DNA of 64,000 bases from Anaerolinea thermophila (GCF_020723905.1 NZ_DYHZ01000003.1:62001-126000); one strand, 5' to 3'; positions 51,452 to 60,755 are shown, numbered from the stretch's first letter. Notes: generated by a model not told the origin, from the letters alone. Made by a program: numbers and translations.

Positions 51452-54187
51452 ATGAAAAAATGGACTGGTGCTGAAATTCGAAAGACTTTCATTGATTTCT
51501 TTGTGGAAAGAGGGCATACCTTTGTCCCTTCATCTTCGTTGGTACCGGGTGGTGATCAAACCCTTTTATTCACTAACGCTGGAATGGTTCAGTTTAAGGA
51601 CGTGTTTTTAGGTACTGACCATCGTCCATATTCCAGAGCAGTCAATTCCCAGAAATGTATGCGGGTTGCCGGTAAACACAACGATTTGGATGATGTGGGA
51701 AGGGATGATACCCATCACACTTTTTTTGAAATGCTGGGAAACTGGTCTTTTGGTGATTATTACAAAAAAGAAGCGATTGCCTGGGCTTGGGAATTGCTGA
51801 CTCAGGTGTATCAACTGGACCCTGCTCGATTGTACGCAACCTGTTTTAAGGACGAAAAAGGAGAAATTCCAACGGATGACGAAGCCGCCGAGGTGTGGCG
51901 TTCTCAACCTGGCTTTAATCCCGAGCATGTTCTTTTCTTTGGAAGAAAAGATAACTTCTGGGAAATGGCTGATACCGGTCCCTGTGGTCCCTGCAGCGAA
52001 ATCCATATTGATCGTGGACCTGAAGCATGCGATAAAAAAGGGGTGCCTGGGCATGTCTGCCGGGTTAATGGGGATTGCAAACGTTTCCTGGAAATCTGGA
52101 ATCTGGTTTTCATTCAATATAATCGCTTGAGCCCATCTGAATTGGAACCTTTACCTTCTCGTCATGTGGATACAGGGATGGGTTTTGAGCGGCTGGTTTC
52201 CCTGTTGCAAGGGGTAAATTCCAACTATCGAACCGATTTACTCTGGCCTCTTCTGCTTAAAACGCAGGAATTAACAGGTCATACCGATGCGGAACGGGAA
52301 GCCAACATTACCCCGTACCGGGTGATCGCAGATCATGCTCGTGCCGCTTCATTCCTGATTGCGGATGGTGTGGTTCCGGGAAATACGGGAAGAAATTATG
52401 TATGTCGAATGATCATCCGACGTGCGGCGCGCTTTGGCGGAAAAATTGGGTTGAAGGAACCATTCCTTGCTAAAGTGGCTGAAGTGGTTATCCAAAACTA
52501 CGGGGATTTTTATCCGGAACTGGTGCGGAATCGCAATGCCATTCTGGATGGTTTGACCCGAGAAGAGGAGCGATTCCAGAGAACGCTTGAGTCAGGAATG
52601 AGAGAACTTCAGGCGAGTCTGGACGAATTGAAGCAAAAGAACGAGAAAATTCTTGACGGTAGAAAGGCTTTTGACCTGTATGCCACTCACGGCTTGCCGC
52701 TCGAATTAACCCGAGATATTGCTCAAGAGCAGGGGCTGGATGTGGATCAACAGGGCTTCCGAGATGCAATGGAAGAGCATCGTCTTGCTTCTGGCGCTGG
52801 TAAAGCCTTTGGACCTCTTGGTGGAGAAGATGTTGATCTGTATCGTCCTGCCCTGGAGCAACTGCAAGCCGAAGGAAAGATTGGGAAAGAAGGGGTCGAA
52901 TACAACCCTTATGAATGGCTGGAAGTGGAAGGTGAACTCCTGGCACTTTTCCGCGAAGGTGAACGAGTTTCCTCAGCCTCTGAAGGGGATCATGTCGAAG
53001 TCCTGTTACCCCGTACGGGTTTTTATGTGGAGGCAGGCGGACAGGTTTCAGATGCAGGCACGATTGTATCTGCCAGCGAGCCGCGCTGGGAAATTCGTGT
53101 TACCGATATGCGGAAGCCTGCGGCGGGCGTGATTGTTCACGTTGGAGAAGTTGTCCGAGGGACTCCTTCGGTTGGGGATATCGCTATTGCCCGGGTTGAT
53201 GTTCAACGTCGGCGGGATATCATGCGCAATCACACGGCCACCCACTTGCTTCATGCAGAATTGCAGGAAGTACTGGGTGAACATGCTCGCCAGGCAGGCT
53301 CTCTGGTTGCTCCAGATCGTTTGCGCTTTGATTTCACCCATCCAGAGGCGTTAACTCCTGAGCAGATCGAGCGTATTGAAGCCGGCGTTAACCGCGCAAT
53401 TTTGGAAAATATTCCTCTGCAGACTCGGGTGAAACCCCTTCAAGAGGCGATCGCTGAAGGCGCAATGGCGTTGTTTGGTGAAAAATATGGTGAAGTGGTT
53501 CGCACGGTGTTAATTGGTGAGACCGATCCGCTTTCTTACGAATTATGCGGAGGTACACATGTCCATGAGACGGGCGATATTGGAATCTTCCTGATTGTCA
53601 GCGAAGGAAGTGCCGCTGCAGGTGTCCGTCGTATTGAGGCTGTGACGGGTCGTGGGGCTTATGAACTGGTACAAAAGCGCTTCCGTCAATTGCGCAAAGC
53701 CGCTGAGGTGCTCTCCTCTTCGATGGATGAAGTTTCAGAACGTGTGGAAAGCCTCATGGAGGAGATGTCTGGATTACGCAAGACGCTGACTTCTTTACGC
53801 CAGCAGATGGCTTCTCTTGCATTTGAACAGGATCTGGAAAAAGTCAACTTCATTGAGGATGTGGCTGTTCTGACCAGTTTCATCCAGGGAGTGGATGCCG
53901 ATACCTTGCGGTCACTTACGGATCGCTTCCGCCAGCGATATGCTACTGGCGTGGTTGTCCTGGCGAGCGTGGTGGAGGGCAAACCTGTGATCATTGGAGC
54001 CCTTTCAGATGATCTGGTTAAACGTAATTTCCATGCAGGCGATCTGGTGAAACGCGTTGCAGCAGTTGTGGGAGGTGGCGGAGGAGGACGTCCTACGCTT
54101 GCCCAGGCAGGGGGACGAGATGTCACCCGCTTGTCGGAGGCCCTTGACCAGGCAATTGTTTATGTCAAGGAAAAACTAAAGAAGTAA
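51452..54187 (+). CDS. alaS: alanyl-tRNA synthetase
   Basis: A 911-residue class II aminoacyl-tRNA synthetase that charges tRNA-Ala. The start MKKWTGAEIRKTFIDFF is the normal family start. The aminoacylation domain has SSLVPGGDQTLLFTNAGMVQF; the editing domain carries NHTATHLLHAEL and CGGTHVHETGDIG with the zinc-binding His and Cys residues; the C-Ala domain contains the Gly-rich GGGGGGRPTLAQAGG. Full length. AGGAG precedes the ATG and a separate promoter lies at 51384. Confidence 0.97.
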   Translation: MKKWTGAEIRKTFIDFFVERGHTFVPSSSLVPGGDQTLLFTNAGMVQFKDVFLGTDHRPYSRAVNSQKCMRVAGKHNDLDDVGRDDTHHTFFEMLGNWSFGDYYKKEAIAWAWELLTQVYQLDPARLYATCFKDEKGEIPTDDEAAEVWRSQPGFNPEHVLFFGRKDNFWEMADTGPCGPCSEIHIDRGPEACDKKGVPGHVCRVNGDCKRFLEIWNLVFIQYNRLSPSELEPLPSRHVDTGMGFERLVSLLQGVNSNYRTDLLWPLLLKTQELTGHTDAEREANITPYRVIADHARAASFLIADGVVPGNTGRNYVCRMIIRRAARFGGKIGLKEPFLAKVAEVVIQNYGDFYPELVRNRNAILDGLTREEERFQRTLESGMRELQASLDELKQKNEKILDGRKAFDLYATHGLPLELTRDIAQEQGLDVDQQGFRDAMEEHRLASGAGKAFGPLGGEDVDLYRPALEQLQAEGKIGKEGVEYNPYEWLEVEGELLALFREGERVSSASEGDHVEVLLPRTGFYVEAGGQVSDAGTIVSASEPRWEIRVTDMRKPAAGVIVHVGEVVRGTPSVGDIAIARVDVQRRRDIMRNHTATHLLHAELQEVLGEHARQAGSLVAPDRLRFDFTHPEALTPEQIERIEAGVNRAILENIPLQTRVKPLQEAIAEGAMALFGEKYGEVVRTVLIGETDPLSYELCGGTHVHETGDIGIFLIVSEGSAAAGVRRIEAVTGRGAYELVQKRFRQLRKAAEVLSSSMDEVSERVESLMEEMSGLRKTLTSLRQQMASLAFEQDLEKVNFIEDVAVLTSFIQGVDADTLRSLTDRFRQRYATGVVVLASVVEGKPVIIGALSDDLVKRNFHAGDLVKRVAAVVGGGGGGRPTLAQAGGRDVTRLSEALDQAIVYVKEKLKK

Positions 54188-54206
54188 TGGACATTTTGCT
54201 GAAATA

Positions 54207-54237
54207 GAAAAGCGCTGGATTTTGCCCAGCGCTTTTC
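54207..54237. terminator. bidirectional terminator
   Basis: A 12-bp stem (54207-54218 with 54226-54237) lies between the convergent alaS and aminopeptidase genes, with T-rich sequence on the plus side and A-rich sequence on the other. Confidence 0.75.
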
Positions 54238-54242
54238 TTTAC

Positions 54243-55685
54243 CTAAACAGGTTTGCTCTTTTCGAGAAATTCGAGCAATAACCGAACGCCAAAACCACTG
54301 GGTCCTTTGGGGATATACGGCAAATCCTTTGGCGTGCTGGCTACACCAGCAATGTCAATGTGTGCCCATGGAATATCATTCTCTACAAATTGCTGAAGGA
54401 ATATTCCTCCCAATATGGCGTGGCCTTCTCGACCTCCTGAATTTTTCAAATCGGCGTCATCGCCTTTCAAGGCTTGCAAATACTCTTCATCCAGAGGTAA
54501 TTGCCACAGGCGTTCTCCGGTTGTCTCTCCAGATTGAATGAGGTTTTGAATAAGTTCTCTGGAATTCCCCATGATGCCACCAAATACCCGTCCTAATGCA
54601 ACAATGACTCCTCCCGTCAAGGTGGCAAGATCTACAATAGCGCTGGGGTTATAGTGCTTTTGGGCATATGTGAGGACATCAGCCAGGACGAGCCTGCCTT
54701 CAGCGTCTGTACTGATGACCTCAACGGTTTTCCCCGATAAGGTCGTCAGGATGTCATCCGGGCGATAGGCTGTAGAAGAGATCATATTTTCTGCTGCACC
54801 AATGATACCCACAACATTCACAGGAAGTTTCAACTGAGATATTGCCTGCAGAGTGGCAATCACTGCGATACCGCCGCATTTATCATATTTCATCCCCTGA
54901 ATGTTGGTGGTGTCTTTCAGAGAATAACCGCCGGTGTCAAAGGTAATGGCTTTTCCAGCCAGAACAATGGGGGATGAACCAGAATGGTCTCCCTGATATT
55001 CCAGGATGATCATCCGGGAGGGAGTCTGACTGCCTTTTCCAACGGCTAAAATTCCGCCTGCGCCTATTTCAGCCAGGGCTGTTTCATCGAGAATGGTACA
55101 TTTTAATCCGTTATCCACAGCAAGGGTTTGTGTCCATTCAGCCAGAGATATCGGGTTGATCACATTTGCAGGCTCGTGAGCCCAGTCTCTGGCAAGATAA
55201 ACGGACTGAGCCATGATGATCAGGCGTTCTATCACTTTTTCCAAACCTTCAGACAATTCTTTAGGACGAAGGAAAAGGGTAATGGGGGACTGGGTTGAAT
55301 GATCCTGTTTGTAACGGTGGAACTGATATGCTCCCAGAAGAATCCCTTCCAGGAGGGCGTTCAGTGCGTCAAATTTTTCTTTTTCGTATAGCCATTGAGT
55401 GGTTAAATCCACTGTTTTTACCGGGTGATTGACCAGCCATTTTCCAATCGAACCGCCTGCTTTGCGGTAGGTCTCCAGATTGATTTTGTCCGGTTTTCCT
55501 AAGGAGACGCTCAGGCAATTTCTTCCTTCTTTCCTGGATAGCAGATATTCTCCAGTAGAAGTTGGTTCCTCCAGTTTAGGCGGGTCAGAAGGAATTACCA
55601 GTGTGACTTCCAGTTCAGCGGGACGTTCATCAACGGCGAGCTTGATTTGAACTGGCAGAGCAGGGCGGGAAGGTGTTGATATCAT
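54243..55685 (-). CDS. pepA: leucyl aminopeptidase (M17)
   Basis: A 480-residue cytosolic metallo-aminopeptidase that releases N-terminal amino acids. The M17 catalytic core is clear: GKAITFDTGGYSLK (metal-binding Lys and Asp), MKYDKCGGIAV and the signature STDAEGRLVLADVLTYA with catalytic Arg. The final WAHIDIAGVAS is also typical. ATG 55685 follows AAGGAGG by 7 nt and overlaps the upstream gene's stop (TGATG). Confidence 0.93.
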   Translation of the reverse strand: MISTPSRPALPVQIKLAVDERPAELEVTLVIPSDPPKLEEPTSTGEYLLSRKEGRNCLSVSLGKPDKINLETYRKAGGSIGKWLVNHPVKTVDLTTQWLYEKEKFDALNALLEGILLGAYQFHRYKQDHSTQSPITLFLRPKELSEGLEKVIERLIIMAQSVYLARDWAHEPANVINPISLAEWTQTLAVDNGLKCTILDETALAEIGAGGILAVGKGSQTPSRMIILEYQGDHSGSSPIVLAGKAITFDTGGYSLKDTTNIQGMKYDKCGGIAVIATLQAISQLKLPVNVVGIIGAAENMISSTAYRPDDILTTLSGKTVEVISTDAEGRLVLADVLTYAQKHYNPSAIVDLATLTGGVIVALGRVFGGIMGNSRELIQNLIQSGETTGERLWQLPLDEEYLQALKGDDADLKNSGGREGHAILGGIFLQQFVENDIPWAHIDIAGVASTPKDLPYIPKGPSGFGVRLLLEFLEKSKPV

Positions 55686-56854
55686 CAATTTTCCTCCTTA
55701 GATGATGTCAATGAACGGGGAGATTTTCCTCGAATTTCCCATAGAATGATTTCTGGTGGACAGAGAAATCGCACCCGCGGTGCTGCTTTTCCTTCCAATC
55801 CAATCCCGCGGGTTATATAAAGAACCAGATCGCGAATCTGGTACCTCCCGGATTGAAATTGCCTGCCATACAAAGAAGCGGTGAATACCGGACCAATGAT
55901 CGGAAGGCAAACCTGTCCGCCATGGGTGTGTCCTGATAACATCAGGTCAAAAGGATATCTAGCGGCATTGGGAGCTAAATCCGGTGAGTGATACAAAAGG
56001 ATAGAGAAGGCATTTGGAATGTTTTGAGCGAGGGTCTGCAACACTGGTTCATCAAGAAATGGGCGATGACTGCATGGAAGTCCGGTGATTGCAATCGGCA
56101 CGGAGTCTTTTTCGACAATCACGGTTTCGTTTTTAAGCCAGTAAACGGATAATCCTGCCAGAAGATCTGGGACAATGTGCTCAAGGTCAACCGCTTCAGA
56201 GCCGGTTACAGCAAAAACACCCAGTGGCGCATTCCACTCCTTAAGAATTTCCCTTACCTGTTGTACGGCAACAGGATCCTCATTATAGGATAGATTCAGA
56301 AAATCTCCTGAAAAAAGGATGAGATCAGGTTTTAGTTGTTGAATATATGTGTTTAACTGCTTCTCCCTTTGAGTAATTCTTTCCAGATGAAGATCGCCTA
56401 AATGCAAAACACGCAGGGAGAATCCTTCAGGACATTTATCTGTCTCCAGCGTCTGGTAGGTTACAGTCAATTTTTGGGGTTCAATCCAGAACCCGTAGAT
56501 GACCAGAATTGTCCCAATCAGTTCAAAAAGAACCCAGATGGGAAAAGGAAATAATACGAAAGGCAATCGGAGTAGAGCCAGAATCAGGGTGGGGGGTTTT
56601 GATGGTCCGAAAGAAATTTTCTTTTTGGGAAGAAAATAGAGGAGAAGCCAATCTCCAACAAAAAAAGCAAAGAGGATTAAAGTCTGTCCATAATTTGGAT
56701 ACGTGACTGAGGTAGCCAGCAGGAAAAGGATAATGCTGAAAAGAGAAGCCGGGATTTTTTCGATTTCATCAAATTTTCGAAGGATGCGATCGAACTCATT
56801 ATTGAGTGTTCCCGGGAAGTGTTTTCGTTGAGAGAAATCTCGAATTTCGTCCAA
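55685..56854 (-). CDS. membrane-anchored metallophosphoesterase
   Basis: A 389-residue protein with 3-4 N-terminal hydrophobic helices (about 30-120) and a calcineurin-like phosphoesterase domain. Metal motifs seen are LHLGDLHL (D-x-H), LFSGDFLN (GD), LLYHSPDL and SGHTHGGQ. The GNH(E/D) motif that bridges the two metals is replaced by GSEA, so the metal centre is altered. The family includes YkuE/LpxH-like enzymes. The start is uncertain; I chose TTG 56854 because AAAGG precedes it and a promoter (56892-56920) lies within the longer version. Confidence 0.72.
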   Translation of the reverse strand: MDEIRDFSQRKHFPGTLNNEFDRILRKFDEIEKIPASLFSIILFLLATSVTYPNYGQTLILFAFFVGDWLLLYFLPKKKISFGPSKPPTLILALLRLPFVLFPFPIWVLFELIGTILVIYGFWIEPQKLTVTYQTLETDKCPEGFSLRVLHLGDLHLERITQREKQLNTYIQQLKPDLILFSGDFLNLSYNEDPVAVQQVREILKEWNAPLGVFAVTGSEAVDLEHIVPDLLAGLSVYWLKNETVIVEKDSVPIAITGLPCSHRPFLDEPVLQTLAQNIPNAFSILLYHSPDLAPNAARYPFDLMLSGHTHGGQVCLPIIGPVFTASLYGRQFQSGRYQIRDLVLYITRGIGLEGKAAPRVRFLCPPEIILWEIRGKSPRSLTSSKEEN

Positions 56855-56891
56855 GTGAAGATGCCTTTCTAAAGGGAAACCATTACAGGGA

Positions 56892-56920
56892 TATATAACC
56901 GAAAGACGGCAATTCGTCAA
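56892..56920 (-). promoter_or_regulatory. sigma-70-type promoter of the phosphoesterase gene
   Basis: On minus, TTGACG (56920-56915), a 17-bp spacer and TATATA (56897-56892). It supports a start downstream of 56892. Confidence 0.6.
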
Positions 56921-56944
56921 ATGGCTGGAAAAGTCTCGCAACAA

Positions 56945-56964
56945 CCCCCCGCGGAAACGGGGGG
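56945..56964 (-). terminator. GC-rich hairpin after the pilin-like gene
   Basis: A 7-bp all-GC stem (56945-56951 with 56958-56964) with a 6-nt loop lies 8 bp beyond the pilin-like stop. The T content beyond it is low (TTGTTG), so it is a moderate terminator call. Confidence 0.55.
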
Positions 56965-56972
56965 CTGTGTCT

Positions 56973-57119
56973 CTAAATCTTCTGGACGACGTTGCTGAAC
57001 ATTTGCCCGACGGCAGGACCTAAGAGTGCAAGAACAACCAAAACAATGACTGCAACCAGAATGATAATTAAGGCATACTCTAAAAGTCCCTGCCCCCGTT
57101 CTCTTTGGGCGACAAGCAT
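56973..57119 (-). CDS. Flp-type pilin-like small protein
   Basis: A 48-residue protein: a short basic leader, then GQGLLEYALIIILVAVIVLV and a short tail. A Gly followed five residues later by Glu and Tyr at the start of a hydrophobic helix is the class IVb (Flp/Tad) prepilin pattern; cleavage would fall after a Gly near residue 9-11. The ribosome site AAAGGAGGTGG is excellent, and a hairpin follows. No Tad secretion or prepilin peptidase gene is nearby, so it is an orphan pilin in this window. It would sit in the membrane or assemble into a pilus. Confidence 0.75.
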   Translation of the reverse strand: MLVAQRERGQGLLEYALIIILVAVIVLVVLALLGPAVGQMFSNVVQKI

Positions 57120-57188
57120 ATTTGACCACCTCCTTTCTCTTCCTTGTTACAGTAATCATACATAATTTGCCAGAGGTTATAAAGCAGT

Positions 57189-57202
57189 TTACAAATTTGT
57201 AA
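57189..57202. repeat. 14-bp perfect palindrome upstream of the pilin-like gene
   Basis: TTACAAATTTGTAA is a perfect 14-bp palindrome about 70 bp upstream of the pilin-like ATG. It may be an operator for a dimeric regulator; AT-rich palindromes also arise by chance. Confidence 0.4.
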
Positions 57203-57250
57203 TGATTTATCAACAAATGGTTCTTATCAGAGGACTGAAGATCCGTGAAA

Positions 57251-57294
57251 TGCAAAAGGCTGTCTGATCCAGAAAGACCAGACAGCCTTTTGCA
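57251..57294 (-). terminator. terminator of the gcv operon
   Basis: A perfect 16-bp stem (57251-57266 with 57279-57294) with a 12-nt loop lies 14 bp after the gcvPB stop; the arms include TTTTGCA on the minus strand. Confidence 0.75.
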
Positions 57295-57307
57295 ACGAGA
57301 AATCGCA

Positions 57308-58774
57308 TTACTTTTGTTCTTCGGGAATCCAGCAACAAAGCACAAGGTCTTTTGCTGCTTTTACTTCGTCCACCCGACGTACAGGTGTATGATGGGGGGC
57401 AGATTTCAGAAGTTCGGGCTGTGTGTGCGCTTCCTCAGCAATTTTGATCATTACGTCGGCAAAAGCGTCAAGGGTCTGGCGGCTCTCCGTTTCGGTTGGC
57501 TCAATCATCAAGGCATCGTGGACGATGAGCGGGAAATAATTGGTGGGCGGATGGAAATCATAGTCCATCAAGCGTTTGCTGATGTCCAGTGCAATGACTT
57601 CTGGAGCATCCTCCCATTTCCCTTCGACGACAAACTCATGCATGCAAATACGGTCATAGGGGATCTTGTAAGTCCCACGAAGGCGGGCCTGGAGGTAGTT
57701 GGCATTCAGAACGGCATTTTCTGCAATTTTGCGAAGGCCCTCTGGCCCGTGCATGGCAATATAGGTATATGCTCGAACCATGATGCCAAAGTGCCCGTAA
57801 AAAGACTTCACCCTGCCAATGGAGTGTTTGGGTTCTACAAATCCGTATAACGGAGGGTAATCTTCATCCCCTTCTTCCAGAACTTCTACAACAGGACCGG
57901 GCAGGAAGTCTTTCAAACGATCAGAGGCTCCAACCGGCCCTGATCCCGGTCCTCCACCACCATGCGGGGTAGAGAAGGTTTTATGCAGGTTGAAGTGCAG
58001 GACATCAATCCCCAGGTCGCCCGGTCGGGTAATTCCTAAAAGGGCATTGAGGTTGGCACCATCCCCGTATACCAGCCCTCCGGCTTCATGAACCAGACGG
58101 GTAACCTCGAGAATGTTCTGGTCGAACAACCCCAGGGTGTTTGGATTGGTGATCATGATCCCGGCGATAGTGTCGTCCAGCAGTGTTCGCAGCACCCCAA
58201 GATCCACATTCCCCTGTTTGTCCGTTGGTACAGGTACGACCTCAAATCCGCTCATTGCAGAAGTTGCCGGATTGGTGCCGTGGGCGCTATCTGGAATAAG
58301 GATTCGGGTGCGTTTGGTGTCTCCACGATGTTGATGGTAAGCCCGAATCATCAAAACCCCCGTCAATTCCCCATGGGCTCCCGCAGCGGGTTGCAGACTG
58401 ACTGCGCTGAAACCGGCAATTTCCTTCAGCCATTCCTGAAGATGATACATCAGATATAAACTTCCCTGCACGGTTTCTTCAGGTTGCAAAGGATGGACAT
58501 AGGCAAACCCCGGAAAGCGCGCTGTGGCTTCGTTGATTTTGGGATTGTATTTCATGGTGCACGAACCCAACGGATAGAGCCCGTAATCAATACAATAGTT
58601 CAAACGCGACAGACGGGTGAAGTGGCGTACAACATCCACCTCGGACAACTCAGGCAGAGGAAGATTGTCCCTGAGAAGTTCTACCGGAAGGGGAGTTAAT
58701 GGCACATCCGCTTGCGGGAAGGTTACTCCGGTTCTGCCTGGGCTGGATAGTTCGAAGATTGTAGGCTCACTCAT
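57308..58774 (-). CDS. gcvPB: glycine dehydrogenase (decarboxylating) subunit 2
   Basis: A 488-residue subunit of the P-protein of the glycine cleavage system, a PLP enzyme that decarboxylates glycine and passes the aminomethyl group to lipoyl-GcvH. The PLP lysine is in HFNLHKTFSTPHGGGGPGSGP; YPLGSCTMKYNPK and PDSAHGTNPATSAM are typical. ATG 58774 has GGAGG 8 nt upstream and overlaps gcvPA by 8 bp. In many bacteria P-protein is a single chain; the two-subunit form is seen here. Confidence 0.96.
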   Translation of the reverse strand: MSEPTIFELSSPGRTGVTFPQADVPLTPLPVELLRDNLPLPELSEVDVVRHFTRLSRLNYCIDYGLYPLGSCTMKYNPKINEATARFPGFAYVHPLQPEETVQGSLYLMYHLQEWLKEIAGFSAVSLQPAAGAHGELTGVLMIRAYHQHRGDTKRTRILIPDSAHGTNPATSAMSGFEVVPVPTDKQGNVDLGVLRTLLDDTIAGIMITNPNTLGLFDQNILEVTRLVHEAGGLVYGDGANLNALLGITRPGDLGIDVLHFNLHKTFSTPHGGGGPGSGPVGASDRLKDFLPGPVVEVLEEGDEDYPPLYGFVEPKHSIGRVKSFYGHFGIMVRAYTYIAMHGPEGLRKIAENAVLNANYLQARLRGTYKIPYDRICMHEFVVEGKWEDAPEVIALDISKRLMDYDFHPPTNYFPLIVHDALMIEPTETESRQTLDAFADVMIKIAEEAHTQPELLKSAPHHTPVRRVDEVKAAKDLVLCCWIPEEQK

Positions 58775-60122
58775 GACTGAAATCCTCCATAACATCCCGC
58801 AAGGTTTCTATTTCTTCGCGAGAAATCATCTCGGTTACTGCGATCAACATGGCGTTTTCCAGCCCCGGGTATTCTTTCGAAAGATCGTACCCGCCCAGAA
58901 TGCCATATTCTAACAATGCCTGATTGATCTCGCTAACCGGTTTGGGACAGCAAACCACAAACTCATGGAAGAAGGGGGCGTTTGAGCATACTTTGAAACC
59001 AGGAATTTGGGCAATTAAGTCAGCGGCGTAATGGGCTTTCTGATAGCAGAGTTCTGCAACCTGTCGAAGTCCTTGTTTCCCCAGGAGGCTGAGGTAAACC
59101 GTGGAGGCTAAAGCCATCAGTCCCTGGTTAGAGCAGATATTGGAGGTGGCTTTTTCGCGGCGGATGTGTTGCTCGCGTGCGGTAAGTGTGAGTACGTAGG
59201 CACGCTTTCCTTCCTGGTCTACCGTTTCGCCTACCAGTCTTCCTGCAATCTTTCTCACAAACTCTTTTCGGGTGGCAAAAATGCCCAGGTACGGCCCGCC
59301 AAAGGACAAAGGAATACCTAAAGGCTGTCCCTCTCCGATGACAATATCCGCACCGAACTCCCCTGGAGGTTTCAGTAACCCTAAGGCTAATGGATTGACG
59401 GCAACAGCAAACAATGCTCCTGCCTGATGTGCGGCATTTGCCAACTGGGTGTAATCATAAATTCTACCCAGAAAATCCGGGTATTGAACTATGACCAGTG
59501 CCGTGTTGTCGTCAACAAGGGGAAGTAGACCTTCAGGACCGGCAAGGGGATCGCAATCAACGCACTCATCACCGGTGATCGTCAATTGCGTGTATCCTTG
59601 CATATAAGTACGAATCGTTGCTCGATATTGGGGGTGCAGGGCATGAGAGACCAGAACTTTTGTGCGCTTTCCTCTGAAGTGGTGGAACGCCATGATGACG
59701 GCTTCCGCAGCAGCGGTTGCGCCATCATAATGAGAGGCATTGCAAACCTCCATTCCCGTCAGTAATGCCATCAGGCTCTGGTACTCAAAAATTGCCTGTA
59801 AAGTTCCCTGGGACACCTCAGGTTGATAGGGGGTATAGGCAGTGAGAAATTCCCCGCGTTGAATAATGGCATCAACAACTGCCGGGATGTAATGATGGTA
59901 GGCACCTGCGCCGAGGAAGCAGGTTAAGTCTCGCACAGAGGAATTTGCCTGTGCCAGTTCGGAAAGGTGGGAAAAAACTTCCATCTCGGACAAGGCCGCT
60001 GGAAGATTCAATTTTGGAAATCGATATCCTTCTGGAACATCTGTGAACAGGTCTTCGATCCGTTCCACCCCAATCTTTTTGAGCATGATGTCACGATCGG
60101 GATCCGCATTGGGGACGAACAT
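58767..60122 (-). CDS. gcvPA: glycine dehydrogenase (decarboxylating) subunit 1
   Basis: A 451-residue first subunit of the split P-protein. FVPNADPDRDIMLKKIGVE is the standard start, followed by FLGAGAYHHYIPAVVDAI and SQGTLQAIFEYQS. It pairs with GcvPB to form the active site. ATG 60122 overlaps the gcvH stop (TAATG) with AGGAAGGGAG just before it, so translation is coupled to gcvH. Confidence 0.96.
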   Translation of the reverse strand: MFVPNADPDRDIMLKKIGVERIEDLFTDVPEGYRFPKLNLPAALSEMEVFSHLSELAQANSSVRDLTCFLGAGAYHHYIPAVVDAIIQRGEFLTAYTPYQPEVSQGTLQAIFEYQSLMALLTGMEVCNASHYDGATAAAEAVIMAFHHFRGKRTKVLVSHALHPQYRATIRTYMQGYTQLTITGDECVDCDPLAGPEGLLPLVDDNTALVIVQYPDFLGRIYDYTQLANAAHQAGALFAVAVNPLALGLLKPPGEFGADIVIGEGQPLGIPLSFGGPYLGIFATRKEFVRKIAGRLVGETVDQEGKRAYVLTLTAREQHIRREKATSNICSNQGLMALASTVYLSLLGKQGLRQVAELCYQKAHYAADLIAQIPGFKVCSNAPFFHEFVVCCPKPVSEINQALLEYGILGGYDLSKEYPGLENAMLIAVTEMISREEIETLRDVMEDFSHE

Positions 60123-60514
60123 TAGTGCTCCCTTCCTGAACAATAGGATTCATATCCTGCAGCGTCCATCAAATTGTCCAGTTCGGACGGATTGCTCATT
60201 TTTACCTTGATCATCCAGGCGGCGCCGTACGGGTCTTTATTGACCAGTTCAGGGGAATCTGCCAGGGCTTCGTTGATGGCAATGACTTCACCGGATACAG
60301 GACTGTTGATATCGGCGGCGGCTTTTACGGATTCAACGGTGGCAATTTGTTGTTTGGATTTGATAGTATCTCCAACGGAGACAATCGCTTCAAAAAAAAC
60401 TACATCTGAAAGGGAATCCTGTGCATAGTCCGTGATGCCAATTGTGGCAACATCTCCCTCCACTTTGACCCACTCATCCGTTGTAGCATACTTCAATTCA
60501 GCAGGGATGTTCAT
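60122..60514 (-). CDS. gcvH: glycine cleavage system H protein
   Basis: A 130-residue lipoyl carrier protein. The lipoylated Lys lies in ATVESVKAAADINSPVSGEV, with YATTDEWVKVEGDVATIGIT as the typical start. It shuttles the aminomethyl group between the P and T proteins. First gene of the operon behind the glycine riboswitch, with TAGGAGGT before the ATG. No gcvT is present in this window. Confidence 0.97.
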   Translation of the reverse strand: MNIPAELKYATTDEWVKVEGDVATIGITDYAQDSLSDVVFFEAIVSVGDTIKSKQQIATVESVKAAADINSPVSGEVIAINEALADSPELVNKDPYGAAWMIKVKMSNPSELDNLMDAAGYESYCSGREH

Positions 60515-60556
60515 GAGATACCTCCTATGTGAAATTATGAAATGGAAAATGATAAA

Positions 60557-60582
60557 GGCACGGCTGATTTCTCAACCGCGCC
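60557..60582 (-). terminator. riboswitch expression-platform hairpin
   Basis: On minus, an 11-bp stem (two G-U pairs) closed by GAAA is followed by TTTATCATTTT, between the second glycine aptamer and gcvH. It has the place and form of an intrinsic terminator that glycine binding would relieve. Confidence 0.7.
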
Positions 60583-60755
60583 TCTGTTTCTAACCTGAGA
60601 GATTCACCCAAAGCGGGTTTGCCCCTTCGGTGTCTTTACAGACTCTCCAGAGTGGGACGGAAACCGGGTCCTTTTTACCTGAGAGATTCGCCTGCATATG
60701 GCTTGCCCCTTCGGTGCCCCTGATCAGGGTCTCTTCCCGGAATCCCTGCCGGCTC
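60583..60755 (-). ncRNA. tandem glycine riboswitch
   Basis: Two copies of the glycine aptamer core lie in tandem on minus: ACCGAAGGGGCAA at about 60715 and 60633, each followed by AATCTCTCAGGT (about 60687 and 60605); the first copy adds AAAAAGGAC. Each is preceded by a GAGAG-type element. This is the gcvT motif; glycine-responsive control of the downstream gcvH-gcvPA-gcvPB operon is well established for the class. Boundaries are approximate. Confidence 0.92.
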
